Origin: Iodobacter arcticus | GTDB lineage: Bacteria > Pseudomonadota > Gammaproteobacteria > Burkholderiales > Chitinibacteraceae | Length of the DNA stretch: 64,000 nt | NCBI RefSeq assembly: GCF_042664895.1 | Contig: NZ_JBHTBQ010000046.1 | Location: 1-64,000, forward strand | Reading direction: 5' to 3' | In this document: in pieces, positions 16,948-26,900 of the stretch | Layout: each line of letters begins with the position of its first letter | Position numbering within the stretch: position 1 is the first letter of the stretch | Notes under the pieces: model-generated | The model's database searches: none | Told to the model about the DNA's origin: nothing | The model's input: the letters and a program-made list of their open reading frames with translations, nothing else | Position numbers and translations under genes: made by a program

Positions 16948-19772
16948 TCGGTTACTCCAAATGGATTACTCTTGGGCAAAATAATTTTTGATGTATCAAT
17001 AGGCTTTACTTTCCCCAATGCATCAAGCACCTTGATCTGCGTACTACCATCTGGCAAAGTTCGCACTAACCAAGTTTCTGTACGGCCAGTCTTAATAGCT
17101 CTTTCAACATCTCTGACCTTTTCTTCATCTTTTAATGCTTTAAGTAAACGCCCACTCCCCAAAAACCATGAATCTGATCCCTGTGGGCCATCTTCAGTTT
17201 TACCTAATTTAGATTTATTAAACTTATATTCAATCTTTACAAAATCAACATCAGGGCGATTAACTTGAAATAAATCATCAATCCCCGTTTCTCCCTGCCC
17301 ACCTAATCGAGCAAGCTTAACGCCATCAGGAACAATTTGTCGTACTGCGTGAGGCCCAAACAATTCACCGACAACTCGTTTTTGTTCAGTACTTAACTTA
17401 CTCATATCCAGAATGGGGACGCCCCCTTCCAAATTGCCGCCAGATTTAAGCAGCGCACTCATTGCGCTACGATCAAGCTGATTACTAATCACGCCACTAC
17501 TCAGTTTTAATGCCGCATCAATACTTTGATCTAGCTTTGCAATAACGGCAGGGCTAGCGACACTCAGCTGACTCACTGCATAAATAAGCTCTGAGGTACT
17601 CGTTGATACGCCAAATGCTTCTTGTAAAACTTTTGCCCCCAGCGTATTGACTTGCTTACCTTCTTTCATTGTTTGATAACCTGCATAAGCATTATCAACT
17701 CCTGAAGTTGCTAAATAACCCATCGCTAAGCAAGCACCCACTTCGCATCCAGCGGCCGTTGTCGCGGCCCCTAATACCTGCAAATTCCCGCCAATCCACT
17801 GCAAAGCACCGGCTGCTCGCGTGCCAACTTGATATTTACTTGCGGCATCTGACAAAGCAGTTACTGCTGTGTAATCGCCAAATATAGGCAATTGTGCAGT
17901 TCCCCCGAGGTAGCTCAAATTAACCCCCTGCGTTTGGCTTTCTAATAATTTTCGTTCAGCAGCCAAATCACTACTGTTACCCAGTTTTTCCAACGCAGCA
18001 TACGCGGCATAGTTAGGATCACTCTTGGTTAGCCCTGCAGTACATTGCAACTGAGCGCAGGCGGCCGCCATAAGACGAAGCTCCTTGTTCTTATCACCTT
18101 TAGCCAGTTGAGCAATTCGCTCTTGCTGTTGCCGGTTAGCCAAAGCATTATTCTCCATCTCAATCTGCGCCGCATTATTCGCCGCCGCCGCATTGCCATC
18201 CGTTGCCGCAACAATGCCGGTGATGATGGAGCCCACCAGATTCTTACGTTTTTCCTTTTCGCTGGCGGTCATCTTATCTGCATTGGTGTTTTCGATTTCT
18301 GATAAGACGTTGTTGATCACGACACTGGAAGCTGCTCCAACGGCGGCGCTGCTGCAGTTACTGCCTGTGACTGCGGCTCCAGCGCAGGAGGCGATGGCGT
18401 GTAGGGCGGCGCGGACGTTTTGGCTGGTTTGGTTTTCCTCTCCCTTTACTGTCTGGAAGCTATTGGCTATCTCTTTGATCTTTTCAGCGCCCAAGCTTTG
18501 CACGTAAGCCACGGAGGCGTTTTGCAGCAAGCCTGTTGCACCGCCGCTGACATTACCACCCACTGCAGCTTGCAGTGCGGTCATGGCGCGGCCGTAGTCT
18601 CCGCCGGGCGTCCATTTATCTGCTTCGGTTTTGGTTGCTGCAAGCTGATTCAGAACGCTATCGCTGGCTCCTTGTTTCTTCGCTTGCTCATACTCCGCTT
18701 TCGCCGCATCCGCCTCAGCCGTGCGGTTGGCCATAAAGGTGTTGCCTTCTTGCAGGAAGGTTTTGGTGGCGCTGAATAGCTCGTTGATTTTTTCAGGCTT
18801 AAAATCATTAGCGAGCGTTTGCTGCGCGCCATCGGTATCGCGGTTTAGGCTGGCGATGGTTTCAGCCGCAGTTTTGCCGGTTAATTCTTTTTGCTTCGCC
18901 TCATCGGTGATGGTGATTTTGGCTGTGGCAATAGCGCTCTTGGTGGTGCTTGTGCCATTGTCCCCGGCGCTGAGGGCGACCGGCATGGTGGCGGTAACGC
19001 CACTTGATCCCGCATCAGTCATTTTCCAGCCGGATGATGCAGGTTTATCGCTACTTGGGGCCTTGCCATCTTCCGGTTTTTTCTCAGTGCCGCCAAGGCT
19101 AAAGCCACCACCAATACCAACGCTGCTGGCGCTGTATTCGGCGTGGTTGTTGATGTCTTTTTGCGTCAGCGTGCCAGTGCTGAGGGTGTTGTCGTCCGAC
19201 TTGCTGGCGATCACCGCGCCGTTCAGGTCGGTATTGTTTTTAACCTTGATCTCAAAGCCATCTTTGCCTGCAAACAAGCCGCTTTGCTCTTGCACCGCCG
19301 CGTAGTCAGATTTCATTTTGTCCTGACTGATACTGGCACTGCCCGATACGCCCACGCCCACCGTTACGCTGGCGCTTACGCTGCTTTGCTTGCTGTCAAA
19401 CTGACTGGTGTCTTGCCGGCTGGCGAGTTTTAAATCACCACCAATATCAGCAATGATTTTATTGCCGCTTACTACCGCCCCTTCTACACGGGTGTCGTTG
19501 CCAGACTCCAGCGTCAGGGTTTTGCCGGCGTTGATATGGCTGTTTTGCTGGGCGGTATCTTTGCCGTCGGCCTGGTCGCGACTCAGACTGCCGTTGGCGG
19601 TCACGCCATAGCTTCCACCGCCCTGGCCCATCGTAATCGCCACCCCGGCTCCCCAGCTGGAGCTGCTGTTTTTGCTATGCTGCTCGCTCTGGTCCAATGC
19701 CGATTGCAGGTTGATATCGCCATCCGATTTCAGCCTGATATTGCCTTTGGCATTGATCTCGCTGCCCAGCAC
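16944..19772 (-). CDS. Orphan CDI cassette 1: FhaB pretoxin region with PoNe-like DNase tip
   Basis: A 942-residue frame beginning at GTG 19772 inside FhaB-like sequence (LGSEINAKGN…). It follows FhaB closely to the MENN junction near 18150, about residue 540. After the junction it carries a Cys-containing linker with small-residue helices, then the tip. The tip shows GQGETGIDDLFQVNRPDVDF followed by KIEYKF and later PQGSDSWFLGSGRLLKAL. An Asp, then E.K on a strand and a downstream SD.W helix is the PD-(D/E)XK pattern of Tox-REase/PoNe nucleases. The adjacent PoNi-like gene strengthens this. Without a signal peptide or TPS domain it is not secreted as such; it is a donor cassette. Confidence 0.8.
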   Translation of the reverse strand: MLGSEINAKGNIRLKSDGDINLQSALDQSEQHSKNSSSSWGAGVAITMGQGGGSYGVTANGSLSRDQADGKDTAQQNSHINAGKTLTLESGNDTRVEGAVVSGNKIIADIGGDLKLASRQDTSQFDSKQSSVSASVTVGVGVSGSASISQDKMKSDYAAVQEQSGLFAGKDGFEIKVKNNTDLNGAVIASKSDDNTLSTGTLTQKDINNHAEYSASSVGIGGGFSLGGTEKKPEDGKAPSSDKPASSGWKMTDAGSSGVTATMPVALSAGDNGTSTTKSAIATAKITITDEAKQKELTGKTAAETIASLNRDTDGAQQTLANDFKPEKINELFSATKTFLQEGNTFMANRTAEADAAKAEYEQAKKQGASDSVLNQLAATKTEADKWTPGGDYGRAMTALQAAVGGNVSGGATGLLQNASVAYVQSLGAEKIKEIANSFQTVKGEENQTSQNVRAALHAIASCAGAAVTGSNCSSAAVGAASSVVINNVLSEIENTNADKMTASEKEKRKNLVGSIITGIVAATDGNAAAANNAAQIEMENNALANRQQQERIAQLAKGDKNKELRLMAAACAQLQCTAGLTKSDPNYAAYAALEKLGNSSDLAAERKLLESQTQGVNLSYLGGTAQLPIFGDYTAVTALSDAASKYQVGTRAAGALQWIGGNLQVLGAATTAAGCEVGACLAMGYLATSGVDNAYAGYQTMKEGKQVNTLGAKVLQEAFGVSTSTSELIYAVSQLSVASPAVIAKLDQSIDAALKLSSGVISNQLDRSAMSALLKSGGNLEGGVPILDMSKLSTEQKRVVGELFGPHAVRQIVPDGVKLARLGGQGETGIDDLFQVNRPDVDFVKIEYKFNKSKLGKTEDGPQGSDSWFLGSGRLLKALKDEEKVRDVERAIKTGRTETWLVRTLPDGSTQIKVLDALGKVKPIDTSKIILPKSNPFGVTE

Positions 19773-19783
19773 AATCCACGTGC

Positions 19784-19870
19784 TCAGGCCTTACTTTTTG
19801 CACCAGACAAAATTCACAGTGGTTTGCAAAGCAAATTAAGTTGATTGCTCATGTCAAATGTAAGGCCTGA
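19784..19870. repeat. REP-like inverted repeat bordering kptA
   Basis: TCAGGCCTTAC (from 19784) and its complement GTAAGGCCTGA (19860-19870) flank about 65 bp and lead into CCCCATTTTTT. The left arm lies 12 bases beyond the point where cassette 1 loses similarity to fhaB. A similar TGACCCCATTTTTT string occurs at about 6316-6329, beside another cassette break. Confidence 0.6.
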
Positions 19871-20009
19871 CCCCATTTTTTCTTTGCATTTTTTCTTTGA
19901 ACAAAAATTCACAACGCGCCTAAATCGTAAAAATACCTCAGCTACTTTGACAATTGCCAACTACCTTGACAGAATCAACACCAAATACGACAGCAATACG
20001 AGAATAAGC

Positions 20010-20558
20010 ATGGGCAAGCAACACGCTGAAACCAGTAAATTTTTGAGCTATGTCTTACGCCACGAACCGCAGGCTATCGGCTTGGTTCTTGATCGTGAAG
20101 GTTGGGCCGATATTACGGCGCTAATTACCGGAGCCAGACAATCGGCCCATGAACTGGATGAGATATTGATTCGTTCCGTTGTCGAAAGCAGCGACAAGAA
20201 GCGGTTTGCCATTTCAGAGGATGGGCGGCGTATTCGGGCCGTACAGGGACATTCAACCAACAGCGTTGCCATTACCTACACCGAGAAGGTGCCGCCAAAG
20301 TTTTTGTATCACGGTACCGCGACACGTTTTATTGAATCAATCATGTACAAAGGGCTCAAACCCGGAGAGAGGCAATACGTGCATCTTTCCGAGGATGTGC
20401 AGACCGCTAACGCGGTCGGTCAGCGCTATGGCAAACCCGTCGTGTTAAAAATTGAAGCCCTGCTGATGCACCAGCAGGGCTTCAATTTTTATCAAGCGGA
20501 GAATAGGGTGTGGCAGATTTATCACGTTCCATCCGAATATTTAAGTTCGTTTTACTAA
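20010..20558 (+). CDS. kptA: RNA 2'-phosphotransferase KptA/Tpt1
   Basis: A 182-residue enzyme counted from the ATG at 20010, which matches the family's usual start (MGKQHAETSKFLSYVLRHEP). KptA/Tpt1 moves the 2'-phosphate from RNA to NAD+, giving ADP-ribose-1"-2"-cyclic phosphate. Family features visible are LSYVLRHEP, LDREGWADI, SEDGRRIRAVQGHS, the ART-fold LYHGTATR and KPGERQYVHLSED, and the late FYQAENRVWQIYHVP. It is the only plus-strand gene inside the minus-strand toxin array. Its stop codon overlaps the stop of the fhaB immunity gene, and a REP-like palindrome lies upstream. It probably came in with a mobile or recombinational event. Its bacterial substrate is unknown. Confidence 0.92.
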   Translation: MGKQHAETSKFLSYVLRHEPQAIGLVLDREGWADITALITGARQSAHELDEILIRSVVESSDKKRFAISEDGRRIRAVQGHSTNSVAITYTEKVPPKFLYHGTATRFIESIMYKGLKPGERQYVHLSEDVQTANAVGQRYGKPVVLKIEALLMHQQGFNFYQAENRVWQIYHVPSEYLSSFY

Positions 20559-20968
20559 GTAAGCAACTCCTCAACTGAAATCTCACACGATTGTGCAATC
20601 ACATGAATCGCAACACCTGTGGAGTGTAGAAACAACCTGTAATGCTTGTAGCCCGCGCCCATCGACGATCCGCGCTCCATAGCAAGCATATCCGAATGCT
20701 CATATTCCACCAACGAGTTAAGTAGCGATAAGTTTCTATCATCAGGACAACTGAAGAAGCTATACCCAGGAAACGGCGTCTTAAAAAAATACTTAGCATG
20801 ATCAAAGAGAATCCGGCGTTTTGCGTCGTTACCCGAATCCTCTGTCTCATAAAAAATATCTAAACTTAAAACCCCATCCGCAAAAAACATATCAAACCTC
20901 TCCTCGCCATCTGGCGGCAAAAAGTCATCAAGATTCACAACTTGTTTTGGATTAGATAACTGCATCAC
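20555..20968 (-). CDS. CDI immunity protein for the FhaB toxin tip
   Basis: A 137-residue cytoplasmic protein that starts four bases after the fhaB stop, the standard place of cdiI. It is acidic at the N-terminus (LDDFLPPDGEERFDMFFADG) and has a ...GAGYKHYRLFLHSTGVAIHV strand region near the end. No known immunity family is recognised. It overlaps kptA tail to tail by four bases. It should be specific for the tip encoded by the last 325 codons of fhaB. Confidence 0.8.
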   Translation of the reverse strand: MMQLSNPKQVVNLDDFLPPDGEERFDMFFADGVLSLDIFYETEDSGNDAKRRILFDHAKYFFKTPFPGYSFFSCPDDRNLSLLNSLVEYEHSDMLAMERGSSMGAGYKHYRLFLHSTGVAIHVIAQSCEISVEELLT

Positions 20969-20972
20969 TTAA

Positions 20973-23900
20973 TCACCTTCTAGCTTTATCAACAGAACCG
21001 CCATAGTTCTTATTTAATTGGTTGTGGACCAATTCCTCAAAAGTAACATCGCCGTATGCTTTGATGCCAGTCTTATTAACACCGTGCCACTGGCTTTTCG
21101 GGATGCCAGCATTGATAAGCGCCGTTGAAGTTCTGGTGTTAGCAATCATGCTTTGGCCATCAATCACAACATAGTCAAGAGGCACTTGACTCGGTTTTAT
21201 TAGTCCTTTCCTTAGAGCATCAGTAAGATCAGCAACTGTTTTAATAGGCTGCCTTGCAATTTGCGAATAAATTTTTTGTCCTTCTTCGCTAAATGCTTTT
21301 GTAAGTTTTGCGGGTACTTGCGGAAAAGCGGCATCTTCCAACATCCCGACGGTAGATGCTCCCCCCTTCGCGCCAGTAACCGTCCTCCCAACCTCAGACT
21401 TTGCCACTATACCCGGAGTGAGTGACTCAATAACACTCTCTTTCCTTACGGCTACTTTGACGGCAGGATCTACACCTACTTTGTTCAGCAACACCTCCCC
21501 CACCAGTGGCCCAACAGCAACCACTGTTAACTCTCCGTAGGTCAGCACTTTTTCAGCCGCAGCATCGCTAATATTCAGGGCACGAGCAATATTTTGCGCC
21601 TTAAGCTGACGCAACTTAGCATCATACTGTGCCTGCGGACTAGTTCTCGTAAGTAAACTGTCAATCTCTCCAACTTCTGACCATAGTTGCTCAGGCGTAC
21701 TGTTGTAAGTGCGTTTATTATCATAAGTGGCGCGGGTATCATTCGCTTTTTGACGTTCACTTTGGCATCCCACACTGTCGGCTGCACCATAACAAGCTTT
21801 GACCAGTGCCGCGTTGTTGGAACTATCTTTTTGATCGATCGCCGCTTTTTCACTTAAAAGTGCTGACTTATTTTTAGTATTAGGATCCTTCAGCAACCGT
21901 TCAATAGCGCCACGACGAATATTATCGTCATAACTTAAGTAATTATTCTCCATCTCAATCTGCGCCGCGTTGTTAGCTGCGGCGGCATTGCCATCTGCGA
22001 CCGCCACAATGCCAGTAATGATGGAGCCCACCAGATTCTTACGTTTTTCCTTTTCACTGGCGGTCATCTTGTCTGCATTGGTGTTTTCAATTTCAGACAG
22101 GACGTTATTGATAACGACACTGGAAGCCGCTCCCACGGCGGCGCTGCTGCAGTTGCTAGCGGAGACAGCTGCTCCGGCGCAAGAGGCGATGGCGTGCAGG
22201 GCGGCGCGGACGTTTTGGCTGGTTTGGTTTTCTTCTCCCTTCTTGGTCTGAAAGCTGTTGGCGATCTCTTTGATTTGCTCAGCGCCCAAGCTTTGCACGT
22301 AAGCTACAGAAGCATTTTGCACCAAGCCTGTTAAACCGCCGCTGACATTACCACCCACTGCGGCTTGCAGTGCGGTCATGGCGCGGCCGTAGTCTCCACC
22401 GGGCGTCCATCTATCTGCTTCGGTTTTTTGCTCGCCCAGACTAATTACTTGAGCATCCAGCTGGCGGATCAGCGCCTGATTTTGCTGATCTTGTGGCTTG
22501 GCTTGTTCTGCACTTAAGCTGGCCGATGTGCCGTCCAGTGCCTTTTTCGCCGCATCCGCCTCAGCCGTGCGGTTGGCCATAAAGGTGCTGCCTTCTTGCA
22601 GGAAGGTTTTGGTGGCGCTAAATAGCTCGTTGATTTTTTCAGGTTTAAAATCGTTGTCGAGTTTTTGCTGCGCACCATCGGTATCACGGCTTAGGCTGGC
22701 GATGGTTTCTGCAGATGTTTTGCCGGTCAGCTCTTTTTGCTTGGCTTCGTCGGTGATGGTGATTTTGGCTGTAGCAATGGCGCTTTTGGTGGTGCTCGTG
22801 CCATTGTCCCCAGCGCTGAGCGCGACGGGCGCAGTGGGTGTGACACCACTTGGGCCTGCGTCGTAGAGCTTGCTTCCAGATGGGGTGGCGGCTTGATCTG
22901 TGCTTGGGGCTTTGCCATCTTCCGGTTTTTTCTCAGTGCCGCCCATGCTAAAGCCACCGCCAATGCCGATGCTGCTGGCGCTGTATTCGGCGCGGTCGTG
23001 GATGTCTTTTTGCGTGAGCGTGCCGGTGCTAAGGGTGTTGTCATCCGATTTGCTGGCGATGACTGCGCCGTTTAGATCAGTGTTGTTTTTAACCTTAATC
23101 TCAAAGCCGTCTTTGCCCGCAAACAAGCCGCTTTGCTCTTGCACTGCCGCATAGTCAGATTTCATTTTGTCCTGACTGATGCTGGCGCTGCCCGATACGC
23201 CCACGCCGACCGTTACGCTGGCGCTTACGCTGCTTTGCTTGCTGTCAAACTGGCTGGTGTCTTGGCGGCTGGCGAGTTTTAAATCACCACCAATATCGGC
23301 AATGATTTTATTGCCGCTGACAACGGCCCCTTCTATGTGGGTGTCGTTGCCGGATTCTAGCGTCAGGATTTTACCGGCGTTGATATGGCTATTTTGCTGG
23401 GCAGTATCTTTGCCATCGGCATGACCACGGCTTAGGCTGCCGTTGGCGGTGACGCCATAGCTGGCACCGCCTTGCCCAAAGGTAATGGCAACACCCGCAC
23501 CCCAGCTGGAGCTGCTGTTTTTGCTGTGTTGCTCGCTCTCATCCAGCGCCGATTGCAAGTTGATATCGCCATCCGATTTCAGCTTGATATTGCCTTTGGC
23601 ATTGATCTCGCTGCCCAGCACATTCAGCTGGCTGGCTTTATCACCCACCGCCAAGATTTGAATATCGCCACCGGCGTTTAAGGTGCTGCCGCTATGGCTG
23701 ATGCTGCTGGTTTTAGTAGTGCTCTCCGATTTTGATTCGCCATAAGTAATGCTCACGCTCACCGAAGAAGGATCTGCAGCCGCGGCCTTGGCAGCATCGA
23801 TGCCGTTTTTAGCGGCCAGTGCAGCGGTGCCTGCGGATAATGCTTTAACGCGGCCATCTTTAGATTCGCTACCTTGTTGTGCAGACGAGGCAACTGTTTG

Positions 23901-26900
23901 CGCGGCTTGCAGCATGGTCAGTGCAGGCGCGCTGAACGCAACGGTAATACCGCTTTGTTTAAAGCTTTGGGTTTCGGTGCTTTGGTGGCGATCTTGGCCA
24001 GGGTCTACCGTGACTTGTTTGCCTTGAATCACCATATCCCCAGCCAGCGCAGATAGATCGCTGCCGGTCACTTGAACTGCATTGCCTGCCTTAATCGTCA
24101 GCTTGCCCTGCTCGCTACCCACCAAGCTGCGGTTCTGGCTTTGAATGTTGCCATCAGCATCGGTATGGGTTTGCTGCTCTTGCTTGCCATAAGTAAAACC
24201 AAATCCTCCGCCACTAAAGAGGCCCGATTTGCTTTCTTTTCTATCATGAATATCCTTACTACTATTAGTGCCCGCTGTGATTTTAACGTCATTGCCTGCC
24301 AGTAATTGCACATCTTGCGTCGCAGCAATGGCACTGCCATTTACTTTGATATCCTTGCCCGCCTGCAGATCAATGCTATTACCAGACAGGCTATTCCCAA
24401 CTGCCTGTGTATTACGGCTGAAATCACTGGTGGTGGTGGTTTTGCTAGAGAACCAGCCACGGCTATGGCGGTAGGTTTCTTGCGTATCGGTCTGCGTTAG
24501 GTCGATCGAAGCCAGCTCGATATCTTTTTTAGCCGACAAGCTCAGTTGGCCTTTTTCTGCCAGCAGATCCGCGCCTTTTAGGGTGATATTGCCCTCTGGG
24601 CCGACGGCTTTAATACTTAGGTTTTGCCCTGCCGTGATGCTGCCACCCTGCAAGCTTTCCTTGCTAAAGGCGTGCCTATCGTAGCGATTATTGCCTGCAC
24701 GCTGGTCGTCCCCCGCTAGGCGCTCTTTTACGGCTTCGATCTGTACGCTGGCACCTTGTAGGGTTAAATCTTGCCCGGCGTGTACATTGGTGCCGACCAA
24801 GCTAAGGCGATCACCCGCCACCACCAGAGCCTTGCCGCCTGCGCTGATGCTGCTGATATTTTGCTGGGTGGATTGTTTATCCAGATAACCGGTGCGCCCA
24901 CCGGCCCAATCGTGATCGGTGGCTAAATGCAAGCTGCTGCTGGTGGCGATGCTCTGGCTATCAATCTTGCCCTTGGCCTGCATGCTTAGATCTTGCCCGG
25001 CCTGTACGCTGGCGGCTTTAAGCAGCATGTCGCGCCCTGCGCTCAGGCTGATGTCGCCACCTTGCACAATCGCTTGCCGGTCTAAGTTGGATTGCTTGGC
25101 GCTGCCTGCGGCATTTTTGGTCTCACCCATCGCCAGCGTTTGCAAGACGATATCGCGGCCCGCACTCAGGCTGAGCTTGCTGCTCTCACCCATGCCCATA
25201 ATCTGGCCGGATTGATTTTGCAAATCGTTTTTGGCATGAATAAAGATTTGCTGACCACCCATTTGCCCGTGATCGTTTAATACATCACGGCCCGCGTTCA
25301 GCGTGAGTTTGTTACCCACAATACTGGAATTGCGGTTCACCAGATCTTCGCTGCTACTTAAATGCACTTCGCGCGCAGAGATCACCGCCCCGCCTATCTG
25401 CAAATCGCCTTGCTCCAGGCGGCGCAGATACACCTGTGGCACCAGCACATCCTGCTTGCTGCCGTCGGCCAAAGTAACGGTTTGCGTAGTCAGCCAAACC
25501 ATATCGTTGGTTAACAGTGCCATTTGCTCAGCACTCAGCGCCACACCGGGGGTCAGCTGATATTGCTTGGCAAAGCTGATCCCCGCATCCATCAGCGATT
25601 TAAATTCGCTTTCGGTATCGCGGTAATCGCTGAGGAAGCGGCGGCCGGTGAGCGCTAAAATTTGATCATTAATCAGCTTTTGCTCAAAGAAACCATCGCC
25701 ATAGCGCTTTAATTGCTGCGAAGGATCTTTAGCCAGATTCTGGGCAAAGTAATCCGAGCTTAAAAAGCTGCGCTGATTGGTAAAGCGCGGATCGGTTTCA
25801 ACTAAATAGCGCTGATTTGGCGCGGCATGCAATTTAAACAGGCTGTTATTTGGGGCAACTAAATTAGGCAGCATGGTTAATACCCGCCCCTGCTGACCCA
25901 ATTGCATGCTTTGTATTTTAGGACCGGCTTGCTGGCTGGTTTGCGCCATTTTGGCGGCTTGTGCGTCTTTAAGCTCTACCTTGCTGGCATCGCTCATCTG
26001 TGCCTGATCGACCGAGGCCAACGCTTGCTGCTTATCAGCCAAAAGTGCCACATGTTGGCCCGATACAGGCCCCATCGCAGCCAGCTGCTCGGCACTTGGT
26101 GCGTTATTTTCTGCGGCTAAACCTGCACGCTTTGCATCCACCATCTGCGCCTGCTCTGCTGCAGATTGGGTCGGCCCTTTAGCGCCACTGAGTGTGGCTT
26201 GCTCTGCCTGCTGCATTTGCGCCGATGACTGCTGCACCAGCGAAGCCACATTCGCCCCACTTAGTTGCGCTTGGCTAATATCGGCCATCTGCGCCTGATT
26301 TGCCTGCTGGCGGGCAGCATCAATCACTTGGCCACCTTGCTGCTGGCTGGCAGCGGCGCTTGCCGATTTATCAGCCGCATGTTTGCCTGCATCAACTAGG
26401 CCCAGCTTGTCTTTTACAATACCTGCGCCTGAAAACCCCTCATACGTGACGGTCATTAAAGGGACAGACTGGGTTTGGGGAGGCAGGGTCAGTGCTTGCC
26501 AGTTGCCGCCATTTACCCCTACCGAGCCTTTTAGCTCTTCGGTACGAGTGCCCTGCTGCTTGCTCACATTATTGATATTCCTTACATCGCCCAGCAGCAG
26601 GCCACCCGCCACCAAGGCGCTATCCTGATTATTAATGGCCGAGCCAAGCAAAGTCATATTGCCACCGGCAATAATTTTGCCGGGCGCAGATTTTTCTACT
26701 GTGCTTTGGGTGACTGTTTTGGAGTCGAAGCGGTATTCGTTCCAGTGGGTATAGGTTCGAGCATCGAGATCAGCGTTGAATGCATTAATTTTTTGATCTA
26801 ACTGCTGCTCGTAAGGTGCCCAAATAGCAAATAAATCTCTTACTTTCTTACAGGCCGTATAATTAGCACTTATGCCTTTACATGAGACAGGTACGTCTAC

